Both the position numbers and the translations under genes were made by a program. Positions 6,522 to 13,382 of a stretch of DNA of 13,407 bases are shown here, in pieces (position 1 is the first letter of the stretch; the number at the start of each line of letters is the position of its first letter). The DNA lies in NCBI GenBank assembly GCA_964630635.1, contig CAZVVM010000048.1, positions 1 to 13,407 on the forward strand, written 5' to 3'. The notes under the pieces are model-generated. The model saw nothing but the letters and a program-made list of their open reading frames with translations, searched no databases and was not told the DNA's origin. This stretch comes from Colimorpha_A sp964630635. Lineage in GTDB: Bacteria; Bacillota; Clostridia; Oscillospirales; CAG-272.

Positions 6522-7246
6522 ATTATCTCCTCTCTTTCAAGCACGGGGCCGTCACGGCAGATGCGCTTGTTGCCGTACTTGGTCTTGCAGGAGCAACCCA
6601 TGCAGGCACCGAATCCGCATCCCATTCTTTCTTCAAACGAGAACTGACCGCTCGTAACTGCCGTCGCCTCGATTGCCTTGAACATAGGCATCGGGCCGCA
6701 GGTGTAGAAATACGAGTAGGTGAGATTTTTCATCACGTCGGTGACGAAGCCCTTTACCCCGTAGCTTCCGTCGACGGTGGTAATGTAAACGGCCGCGCCG
6801 AGCGCCTTGAACTCGTTTTCGTAGAAGATCTCGTCCTTATTATTGAAGCCGAGAATGACCGTTACACTCTTGCCCTCGGAAATAAGCTTCTTCGCAAGCG
6901 CGTACATTGGAGGAACGCCTACGCCGCCGCCGATAAGCAGGGGCGCGTCTCCGCTCTTTTCGGTATTATAACCGTTGCCGAGCCCCGTGAGAATATCAAG
7001 CTCGGTTCCTATGGGCATAGAAGCCATTATCTCGGTTCCCTTACCGACGACCTTGTAGATTATGGTAAGCGTCTTATCGTCCCAGTCGCAGACCGAGATC
7101 GGACGGCGCAGAAAGAGCCCGTCGAGCTTAATGTTGACGAACTGACCCGTCGCCGTTATGTCGGAAGTGTCTCCGACGAGAACCATTTTGTAAACGGTGC
7201 TCGTGAGAGCCGCGTTTTCTTTTATCGTAAAAATTGACTGTTTCAT
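6515..7246 (-). CDS. pyrK: Dihydroorotate dehydrogenase electron-transfer subunit PyrK
   Basis: PyrK carries FAD and a [2Fe-2S] cluster and moves electrons from PyrD's FMN to NAD+. The 243 residues show the FAD-binding RRPISVCD (47-54), the nucleotide-binding loop LIGGGVGVPP (104-113), and the C-terminal cluster ligands Cys210, Cys215, Cys218 and Cys230 in the pattern C-x4-C-x2-C-x11-C. Cys220 is additional. Together these mark the NAD-dependent class 1B system typical of Gram-positive anaerobes. The ribosome binding site is weak (GGAC about 6 nt before the ATG). That contrasts with its neighbours and follows a 162-bp gap of hairpin repeats. It overlaps pyrD by 7 bases. Confidence 0.96.
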   Translation of the reverse strand: MKQSIFTIKENAALTSTVYKMVLVGDTSDITATGQFVNIKLDGLFLRRPISVCDWDDKTLTIIYKVVGKGTEIMASMPIGTELDILTGLGNGYNTEKSGDAPLLIGGGVGVPPMYALAKKLISEGKSVTVILGFNNKDEIFYENEFKALGAAVYITTVDGSYGVKGFVTDVMKNLTYSYFYTCGPMPMFKAIEATAVTSGQFSFEERMGCGFGACMGCSCKTKYGNKRICRDGPVLEREEIIW

Positions 7247-7289
7247 CTTTTGTCCAGTTGTTTTGGGATTTGATTGTGATGCGGAGCTG

Positions 7290-7334
7290 TCTTTGGCTCC
7301 CCCCCGGGGGGAGCTCCGCGAAGCGGTGAGAGGG
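7290..7334 (+). repeat. Double-hairpin repeat A-like, copy 5 (GC-rich variant)
   Basis: The first hairpin has arms GCTCCCCC and GGGGGGAGC (about 7296-7314). The second is CCGC-GAA-GCGG (7316-7326), and the tail is TGAGAGGG. It follows the two-hairpin design of the other copies with different stem sequences. It lies between pyrK and carB, facing copy 6. Confidence 0.6.
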
Positions 7335-7350
7335 TTTCTAAATGGAACTT

Positions 7351-7406
7351 ATTGCCCTCTCCGTCCGAGGTTTACCTCTTAGACACCTCTCCCAAAGGGC
7401 GAGGCA
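7351..7406 (-). repeat. Double-hairpin repeat A-like, copy 6
   Basis: On the minus strand, starting 2 bp after the carB stop, it reads TTGCCTCGCCC-TTT-GGGAGAGG (first hairpin, one mismatch), then AAGAGGTAAACCTCGGA. That 17-base string is identical to one in copy 3 at 5144-5160. The tail is CGGAGAGGG. Copies 5 and 6 face each other and fill most of the 162-bp carB-pyrK gap. There is no T-tract, so transcription may continue into pyrK. Confidence 0.6.
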
Positions 7407-7408
7407 AT

Positions 7409-10400
7409 TTAAGCATCTATCGTCGAGATCGTCAGTGTCGTCTCCTCAAGAACGTCGAGGAGAACGCGGACGGTGTCGAGCGCGGTGAAGATCGTCACGT
7501 TATTATCGGTCGCATAACGGCGGATCTCGTATCCGTCAGACGCCTGACCGACAGACGCGATGTCACGGGTATTGATAACGTAAGCGATGTGTCCCTGACG
7601 GAGCGATTCAGCGATCTCGTCGCTTCCCTCGCTGATCTTTTTCAGCACGTGAGTGCGGATGCCGTTCTGCTTCAGGAACTTCGCAGTTCCCTCGGTCGCT
7701 TCGATATTGAAGCCGAGGTTGTAGAAACGGCGGATGAGGGGAAGTGCCTCTTCCTTGTCCTTATCTGCGATCGTCGCAAATACGGTACCGTAGTTCTGCA
7801 CCTTCATTCCCGACGCTTGAAGTGCCTTGTAAAGTGCGCGGTTGAGCTTGTCGTCGTAGCCGATCGCCTCACCCGTACTCTTCATTTCGGGCGAGAGGTA
7901 AGCGTCAAGACCGCTTATTTTATTGAAGGAGAATACGGGAACCTTAACGTACCATCTCTTTTTCTCGTCGGGATAGATGTCGAATATTCCGAGCTCCTTC
8001 AGCGACTTGCCGAGAATGACCTCGGTCGCAATATCTGCAAGCGAGTAGCCCGTCGCCTTCGAAAGGAAGGGAACGGTACGCGACGAGCGCGGGTTGACCT
8101 CTATGATATAGACGTTTTCGTTTTCGTCAACGATAAACTGAATGTTAAACAGACCCACGATGCCGATTCCGACGCCGAGCATCTTCGCATAGCGGAGAAT
8201 CGTACCCTTGACTCTGTCGGAGATCGAGAAGGTCGGATAAACGCTTATCGAGTCACCGCTGTGGATACCCGTGCGCTCAACAAGCTCCATAATTCCGGGA
8301 ACGAATACGTTTCGTCCGTCGCAGATCGCGTCGACCTCGACCTCTTTACCCTGAATGTACTTGTCAACGAGAACGGGCTTGTCCTCGTCGATCTCAACTG
8401 CGGTCTTTAAGTAGTGGCGGAGCTGTTCCTCGCCCGCAACTATCTGCATTGCGCGTCCGCCGAGAACGAAGGAAGGACGAACGAGTACGGGATAACCTAT
8501 CTCGGCTGCCGCCTTGATGCCGTCCTCTATCTTGGTTACCGCCTGACCCTTTGCACGCGGAATGTCAAGCTCGTTAAGCAGATTTTCAAAAGCATTTCTG
8601 TCCTCTGCGCGGTCGATAGCGGCGCAGTCGGTGCCGATTATCTTAACGCCGCGGTCGGTCAGCGGCTGTGCGAGGTTGATAGCGGTCTGACCGCCGAGGG
8701 AAGCGATAACGCCCTCGGGCTGCTCGAAGTCGATGATCGCCATAACGTCCTCGGGCGTAAGCGGCTCAAAGTAGAGCTTGTCCGCCGTCGTGTAGTCGGT
8801 CGATACCGTTTCGGGGTTGTTGTTTACTATAATTGCCTCGTAGCCGGAGTTCTTTATCGTCTGTACCGCGTGAACCGTCGAATAGTCGAACTCAACGCCC
8901 TGTCCGATACGGATAGGTCCTGCGCCGAGAACGACGATCTTCTTTTTGCCCGTCAGGCGCGATTCGTTCGTTCCGGTGTACGTAGAGTAGAGATATGCAA
9001 TATATTTTCCCGTGTGGAGGGTGTCGACCATCTTGAATACGGGAATGATTCCGCCTGCTTTACGGAGATTGTAGACGGAAAGCTCGTCGATATCCCAGAG
9101 CTTTGCTATCATCTTGTCAGAGAAGCCGAGCTCCTTTGCCTGACGGAGAGTGTCTTTATCTCCACGCTTGACGCGGAGGGTGCTTTCCATCTTGACGATC
9201 TTCTCAAGGCACTCAAGGAACAGCTCGGTGATCGCGGTCACCTCATGGAGCTGCTCGACGGTCGCGCCGAGACGGAGAAGCTGAGCGATAGCGTAAACGC
9301 CGTCTGCGTGGAACTTCTTTACGTATTCGAAAAGCTCTTCCTTGGTGTAGGAATCGAACTTTGCAAGGTAAGCGTGGCAAACGCCTGTCTCGAGCGAACG
9401 GATAGACTTGAGGAAGCATTCCTCAAGTGTCGAGCCGATTCCCATGACCTCGCCCGTCGCCTTCATCTGCGTTCCGAGAATGTCGGATGCGGAGGTGAAC
9501 TTATCGAACGGGAAGCGCGGGAACTTCGCAACGATATAATCGAGCTTCGGCTCCTTGTCGCCCGTTCCGCCTGCAACGGGGATCTCGTCGAGGGTCATAC
9601 CGACTGCGATCTTCGCAGTAACTCTTGCAATAGGATAGCCCGACGCCTTCGACGCGAGTGCGCTGGAGCGCGAAACGCGGGGGTTGACCTCGATGAGGTA
9701 ATATTCGGACGATTCGGGGTTGAGCGCGAACTGTACGTTACAGCCGCCCTCTATCTTAAGCTCGCGGATGATCTTGATTGCAGAATCGTTGAGCATCTTA
9801 AGGTCGTGATCGTTAAGGGAAAGGATAGGAGCGACGACGATGGAGTCACCCGTGTGAACTCCGACGGGGTCCATATTTTCCATTCCGCAAATGGTGATCG
9901 CGCGGTCGGAGGAGTCGCGCATTACCTCAAATTCAATTTCCTTATAGCCCTTTACGCTCTTTTCGATAAGAACCTGATGAACGGGGGAAAGCTTGAATGC
10001 GTTGAGACCGACGGTCACAAGCTCCTCTTCGTTGTACGCAAAGCCGCCGCCCGTACCGCCGAGGGTGAACGCGGGACGGAGAACAACGGGATAACCGATG
10101 CGCTTCGCCGCTTCCTTTGCTTCCTCGATGGAGTAGGTTATCTCGGAGGGAATAACGGGCTCGCCTATCGACTGGCAAAGCTCCTTGAAGAGCTCTCTGT
10201 CCTCTGCACGCTCGATGGATTCCGAGCTTGTACCGAGAAGCTCAACGCCGCATTCCTTAAGAACGCCCTTCTTTTCGAGCTGCATTGCGAGGTTAAGTCC
10301 CGTCTGTCCGCCGATCCCGGGGACGATAGCGTCGGGACGCTCGTAACGGAGGATCTTCGCGATGTATTCAAGGGTAAGGGGCTCCATGTATACCTTGTCG

Positions 10401-10582
10401 GCGATCGACGTGTCGGTCATTATCGTCGCGGGGTTAGAGTTACAGAGGACGACCTCGTAGCCCTCTTCCTTGAGCGCAAGACACGCCTGCGTGCCCGCAT
10501 AGTCAAATTCAGCCGCCTGACCTATGATGATAGGACCCGAGCCGATGATAAGAATTTTCTTTAAATCTTTTCTCTTTGCCAT
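7409..10582 (-). CDS. carB: Carbamoyl-phosphate synthase large subunit CarB
   Basis: CarB makes carbamoyl phosphate from bicarbonate, ammonia and two ATP; the ammonia normally arrives by a tunnel from the glutaminase subunit CarA. The 1057 residues contain two ATP-grasp synthetase halves. The first has IGSGPIIIGQAAEFDYAG (13-30), Arg129 and RPAFTLGGTGGG (169-180), matching the arginines known in the E. coli enzyme. The second opens with GAGPIRIGQGVEFDYS and has RPSFVLGGRAM. A C-terminal MGS-fold domain, the usual site of UMP and ornithine effects, ends the protein. The length is close to the 1073 residues of E. coli. The ATG has GGAGG 6 nt upstream and lies 38 bp after the methyltransferase. 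No carA is found beside it. Confidence 0.97.
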   Translation of the reverse strand: MAKRKDLKKILIIGSGPIIIGQAAEFDYAGTQACLALKEEGYEVVLCNSNPATIMTDTSIADKVYMEPLTLEYIAKILRYERPDAIVPGIGGQTGLNLAMQLEKKGVLKECGVELLGTSSESIERAEDRELFKELCQSIGEPVIPSEITYSIEEAKEAAKRIGYPVVLRPAFTLGGTGGGFAYNEEELVTVGLNAFKLSPVHQVLIEKSVKGYKEIEFEVMRDSSDRAITICGMENMDPVGVHTGDSIVVAPILSLNDHDLKMLNDSAIKIIRELKIEGGCNVQFALNPESSEYYLIEVNPRVSRSSALASKASGYPIARVTAKIAVGMTLDEIPVAGGTGDKEPKLDYIVAKFPRFPFDKFTSASDILGTQMKATGEVMGIGSTLEECFLKSIRSLETGVCHAYLAKFDSYTKEELFEYVKKFHADGVYAIAQLLRLGATVEQLHEVTAITELFLECLEKIVKMESTLRVKRGDKDTLRQAKELGFSDKMIAKLWDIDELSVYNLRKAGGIIPVFKMVDTLHTGKYIAYLYSTYTGTNESRLTGKKKIVVLGAGPIRIGQGVEFDYSTVHAVQTIKNSGYEAIIVNNNPETVSTDYTTADKLYFEPLTPEDVMAIIDFEQPEGVIASLGGQTAINLAQPLTDRGVKIIGTDCAAIDRAEDRNAFENLLNELDIPRAKGQAVTKIEDGIKAAAEIGYPVLVRPSFVLGGRAMQIVAGEEQLRHYLKTAVEIDEDKPVLVDKYIQGKEVEVDAICDGRNVFVPGIMELVERTGIHSGDSISVYPTFSISDRVKGTILRYAKMLGVGIGIVGLFNIQFIVDENENVYIIEVNPRSSRTVPFLSKATGYSLADIATEVILGKSLKELGIFDIYPDEKKRWYVKVPVFSFNKISGLDAYLSPEMKSTGEAIGYDDKLNRALYKALQASGMKVQNYGTVFATIADKDKEEALPLIRRFYNLGFNIEATEGTAKFLKQNGIRTHVLKKISEGSDEIAESLRQGHIAYVINTRDIASVGQASDGYEIRRYATDNNVTIFTALDTVRVLLDVLEETTLTISTIDA

Positions 10583-10595
10583 TTTATGCCTCCGA

Positions 10596-10602
10596 AATTT
10601 AC
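10596..10602. repeat. Right-hand copy of a 7-bp direct repeat bounding the R-M cassette
   Basis: AATTTAC on the plus strand (GTAAATT on the minus strand) lies just upstream of the carB ribosome binding site. The same 7-mer lies at 11964-11970 across the pyrC stop codon. The two copies bound the AT-rich restriction-modification pair. This may be an insertion scar, although a 7-base match can arise by chance. Confidence 0.4.
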
Positions 10603-10620
10603 ACTATCAAATATGTGTAG

Positions 10621-11277
10621 TCAATTATCTTCATTTTTCTTCGTTGCAATCGTGTGATTAGCATAAGTGTCCCATGTTGGTTCATAATCCTCTGTTGCTT
10701 GATTACCCCACATATCCCAACCTGCTCTGTCTCCCCTTGCGAATAATTCTAAAAATGGAGCAGATGAGCAACTTTCAATCAACGGGATAAATTCATCTGG
10801 TTTTCTGGAATGTTCACGTTTCATAGCACGAATCAAATTAACCTGTGAACGACCGGCATCCAGTGTTCGATTTTTATCTCCTTTAATTCCAAACAGCAGG
10901 ATTTCGGTCACGTTACGAAAATAAAATCCTACTCCTCGACCATCAGGCGCACCGTCTTTTCTGACTTTTTCCCAAATAATGTTTGTTTTGTATTCAAATC
11001 CCCACGCTTTCATTACCTCTAATCCTTCAGGCAATAATGCGTTAGGAACCCACAAATACAAATGACACTTTTCATCCGCTACATTACCAACAGGGAGTTG
11101 CTTAATAGCGTCCAAAGTCATAGTAGTATACCGCGTCAGTCGCTTATGTTCTGGTGCTACTTTGCCCGTTCTGTTTTGAAACTGCCATGGGGGATCAGCG
11201 TAAATTGTTCTGTATTTTTTTCCGAATGTATAATTCTGAAAATCTTCAATGGTTAATTCCAAATCCGTTTTTAACAT
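10621..11277 (-). CDS. MT-A70 family DNA adenine N6-methyltransferase (type II R-M)
   Basis: This is the modification enzyme of the cassette: it should transfer a methyl group from S-adenosylmethionine to adenine N6 in the site cut by the adjacent endonuclease. The MT-A70 catalytic motif DPPW is at residues 28-31 of the 218-residue protein (within TIYADPPWQFQ). Other family segments follow: HLYLWVPNALL, the IIWEK strand, TEILLFGIKG, HSRKPDEF and LELFARGDRAGWDMWG. The ATG at 11277 is preferred because it follows the endonuclease stop by one base and has GAGG upstream; a TTG at 11292 is in frame but less likely. Codon use is clearly AT-rich against carB and pyrC, which points to horizontal acquisition. 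The target sequence cannot be read from the protein. Confidence 0.9.
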   Translation of the reverse strand: MLKTDLELTIEDFQNYTFGKKYRTIYADPPWQFQNRTGKVAPEHKRLTRYTTMTLDAIKQLPVGNVADEKCHLYLWVPNALLPEGLEVMKAWGFEYKTNIIWEKVRKDGAPDGRGVGFYFRNVTEILLFGIKGDKNRTLDAGRSQVNLIRAMKREHSRKPDEFIPLIESCSSAPFLELFARGDRAGWDMWGNQATEDYEPTWDTYANHTIATKKNEDN

Positions 11278-11278
11278 C

Positions 11279-11950
11279 TTAACTTTCCTCAATGCAATTC
11301 TTCTTGATGCCTATTGCCAAAATAGGACACCCGCCGTTTCGACGTGATTTCAATCTGTATTCCAATTTTCCAAGCCAAGTAGTGCTTGCACCATATTTAG
11401 AAATCAGCGATTTACCATTATCATCGGTGATTGTCTTAAAAATATCGTTCAATTCTTTTGAACGTGTAACGATTATTCCGACTTCAATCAATCCACAATC
11501 AAAATATGTTCTCATGGCCAGCAAATCTCTATCAAATGTTTGATCTTTGCTATTCCATTCCAAATCAAATGCCACTTTATCTTTTATAAAATCAATGTTA
11601 TGACCGTCAATATATCCTTCTATTGTTTTTTCGTCAAAAGGCTTGTCCGAAAAACGTCCTCTTTGATTTGCCTTCCTGGGATAAATTTTAACTAATAAGT
11701 CACCTGTAATTCTAATTTCTCTCCAGCCCAAAGGATATAACACTTCGTCAAATTTTTTTGGAATTGCTGTTTCATTTCCTCCGGCTGCTTTCAAATCGTC
11801 AATCGAAATGGACAGCTGTTCTAAACAATCTTGTATTTCTGACCATTCCTGCGGAAATGCTTCGTTTAAAATTTCCAAAGCGTGTCCATAATTTTGAAAT
11901 TCGAATTTTTCTTGAAGTGATTCTCTCACATATTCATTTATGCTTTTCAT
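11279..11950 (-). CDS. BglII/BstYI-like type II restriction endonuclease
   Basis: The 223-residue protein resembles the BglII/BstYI family of type II endonucleases, which cut around GATC cores. I base this on the block from GYIDGHNIDF (112-121) through VAFDLEWN (126-133) to the FDCGLIEVGIIVTRS strand-helix (150-164) and the STTWLGKLEYRL segment (189-200). The likely metal site is a PD-(D/E)xK variant: Asp120, Glu131 and Asn133, with Asn in place of the usual Lys, comparable to the Asp-Glu-Gln set of BglII. The gene follows pyrC by 16 bp with a weak AAAGAG ribosome binding site, and ends one base before the methyltransferase ATG. It is AT-rich, unlike its neighbours. The endonuclease is first and the methyltransferase second. 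Family assignment is from memory of motifs; specificity is unknown. Confidence 0.8.
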   Translation of the reverse strand: MKSINEYVRESLQEKFEFQNYGHALEILNEAFPQEWSEIQDCLEQLSISIDDLKAAGGNETAIPKKFDEVLYPLGWREIRITGDLLVKIYPRKANQRGRFSDKPFDEKTIEGYIDGHNIDFIKDKVAFDLEWNSKDQTFDRDLLAMRTYFDCGLIEVGIIVTRSKELNDIFKTITDDNGKSLISKYGASTTWLGKLEYRLKSRRNGGCPILAIGIKKNCIEES

Positions 11951-11963
11951 ATCTCTTTACCAC

Positions 11964-11970
11964 AATTTAC
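11964..11970. repeat. Left-hand copy of the 7-bp direct repeat, spanning the pyrC stop
   Basis: The minus strand reads GTAAATT with the pyrC stop codon TAA inside it. The partner copy is at 10596-10602. Joining the two copies would put carB 17 bp after the pyrC stop with its GGAGG intact, a normal operon junction. Confidence 0.4.
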
Positions 11971-13184
11971 TCTTTATATACAATCTTCCCGTCATACACC
12001 GTCATAAGACACTTGCCGTAAACGGTCATATCCTCAAAGGGCGTTGCCCTTCCTTTTGTCTTGAATTCGTCGGGGTTTACTTTATAACACGCGTCGAGAT
12101 CGAATACCGTAAATCCGACGTCGGTGTCGACGTCAAATCGGCTTCTCGGCGCTTCGCTCATAAGATATATGAGCTTTTCAAGGGTGATAACTCCCGTTTT
12201 TACAAGCTTCGTGTAGAGAACGGGGAACGCCGTTTCGAGTCCGACGACTCCCATCGCGCTCTTTTCAAGCCCGCGTCCCTTTTCCTCGTCGGAATGAGGC
12301 GCGTGGTCGGTTGCGATCATATCAATCGTTCCGTCGACAAGCCCCTCAATAAGTGCGTCTCTGTCCGATGCCGAACGAAGCGGCGGGTTCATTTTGAAGC
12401 GTCCGTGCTCTTGCAGATCATCATCACAAAGCGTCAGGTAGTGAGGCCCCGTTTCACAGGTTATATTCACGCCCTCGGCTTTTGCTTTTCGAATTATCTC
12501 AACGCTTTCCTTCGTCGAGATGTGGCAGACGTGGTAAGCACAGCCCGTCTTTTTAACAAGCTCAATATCGCGCGCGATCGGTCCCCACTCGCTTTCGGAG
12601 CAGATGCCTCGGTGACCGTGTGCCTTCGCATATTCGCCGTCGTGTATGTAACCGCCGCGGAGGAGCGAATTGTCCTCGCAGTGCGCGGAAATTATTTTGT
12701 TAAGTGACGCCGCCTTTTCCATCGCCGCGATCATCATCTCGCTATCCTGAACTCCCCTGCCGTCGTCGGAAAATCCGCAGACGTCAGGCGCCATTCCGTC
12801 CATATCGGAGAGGATCTCACCCTTTTCGCCGACCGTGATGGTTCCGAACGGAAGCACCGCGACCGACGCGTCGCGCTTGATGATGTCAAGCTGCTCCTTC
12901 AGATGCTCTGCGCTGTCGGGAGTGGGGTTAAGGTTCGGCATCGTGCACAGCGCGGTATAACCGCCTGCAGCACCGGCAGCGGTTCCGCTTGCGACCGTCT
13001 CTTTATAAGAAAAGCCCGGCTCGCGCAGATGAACGTGAACATCAGCAAAGCCGGGAAAAATATATTTACCTGAAACGTCAATAACGGAGTCGGAAAAAGG
13101 GGAATCGGAAAAGGAAACGGTAACGTCCTTCATTTCGAAGTGACCGTTTGTGTATACGTATCCGCCTTTAAGTACCATTTCCAT
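11967..13184 (-). CDS. pyrC: Dihydroorotase PyrC (type I)
   Basis: PyrC closes N-carbamoyl-aspartate to dihydroorotate. The 405-residue amidohydrolase has the zinc motif HVHLREPG (50-57), TMPNLNP (81-87), GFSDDGRG (137-144, with an Asp where some relatives use a carboxylated Lys), His168 in SAHCED, His221 in CHIST, and the catalytic ATDHAPH (291-297). The ATG at 13184 is chosen because GGAGG lies 7 nt upstream. An in-frame frame open back to 13268 would read through the promoter and is rejected as a start. It is the first gene of the cluster, about 50 nt after the predicted transcription start. An in-frame ATG at 13232 sits almost on that start, so a minor form with 16 additional residues is conceivable. 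Confidence 0.96.
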   Translation of the reverse strand: MEMVLKGGYVYTNGHFEMKDVTVSFSDSPFSDSVIDVSGKYIFPGFADVHVHLREPGFSYKETVASGTAAGAAGGYTALCTMPNLNPTPDSAEHLKEQLDIIKRDASVAVLPFGTITVGEKGEILSDMDGMAPDVCGFSDDGRGVQDSEMMIAAMEKAASLNKIISAHCEDNSLLRGGYIHDGEYAKAHGHRGICSESEWGPIARDIELVKKTGCAYHVCHISTKESVEIIRKAKAEGVNITCETGPHYLTLCDDDLQEHGRFKMNPPLRSASDRDALIEGLVDGTIDMIATDHAPHSDEEKGRGLEKSAMGVVGLETAFPVLYTKLVKTGVITLEKLIYLMSEAPRSRFDVDTDVGFTVFDLDACYKVNPDEFKTKGRATPFEDMTVYGKCLMTVYDGKIVYKE

Positions 13185-13239
13185 TTTTGATCCTCCGCAC
13201 AAAAGCACACCTTTGACGTCTTTAAAATGCATTTGGTAT

Positions 13240-13268
13240 ATTGTATCATATTTATTATATATTGTCAA
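13240..13268 (-). promoter_or_regulatory. Sigma-A promoter of the pyr operon
   Basis: On the minus strand a perfect -35 TTGACA (plus 13263-13268) and a -10 TACAAT (plus 13240-13245) are 17 bp apart, with a TG one base before the -10. The predicted start is near 13233, giving a leader of about 49 nt before the pyrC ATG. That is too short for a PyrR-type antiterminator/terminator pair. The leader contains a small TTTTG/CAAAA pairing that would leave the GGAGG in the loop. Confidence 0.85.
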
Positions 13269-13344
13269 TTACTTTCGCGCCCTCGCGGGTAAAAAAATAA
13301 TGAGAAATTTTTCTTCCGTTTTTGTGCAAAAAAGCATAATGTCA

Positions 13345-13373
13345 TTGACAAAACCGAATTGGTGTGTTAAAAT
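13345..13373 (+). promoter_or_regulatory. Sigma-A promoter of the tRNA-Leu gene
   Basis: The plus strand has TTGACA at 13345-13350 and TAAAAT at 13368-13373, 17 bp apart. Transcription would start near 13380, a few bases before the tRNA. It is divergent from the pyr promoter; the two -35 boxes are about 76 bp apart. Confidence 0.85.
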
Positions 13374-13382
13374 AACCTTCAC

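Noticed and set aside
7247..7408. Terminator between carB and pyrK
   Set aside because: Strong hairpins are present but neither is followed by a T-tract on the minus strand.
8414..10564. A 716-codon open frame on the plus strand opposite carB, and similar long plus-strand frames opposite most genes
   Set aside because: They are antisense shadows of well-recognised genes, with low-complexity, arginine-rich translations and no family resemblance. Strong codon bias in the real genes keeps the opposite frame open.
10583..10623. Promoter-like boxes TTGACT and TAAATT, 17 bp apart, before carB
   Set aside because: Transcription would start inside the GGAGG ribosome binding site, leaving the mRNA without it. 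The -10 match is also poor.
13185..13268. Longer PyrC reading frame starting at 13268
   Set aside because: The additional codons cover the promoter -35 and -10 boxes, while a GGAGG lies exactly 7 nt before the ATG at 13184 and family homology begins there.
13275..13300. GC-rich hairpin next to a poly-A run resembling a terminator
   Set aside because: The T-tract precedes the stem on the minus strand and the plus strand has A rather than T after it, so the order is wrong for termination in either direction.
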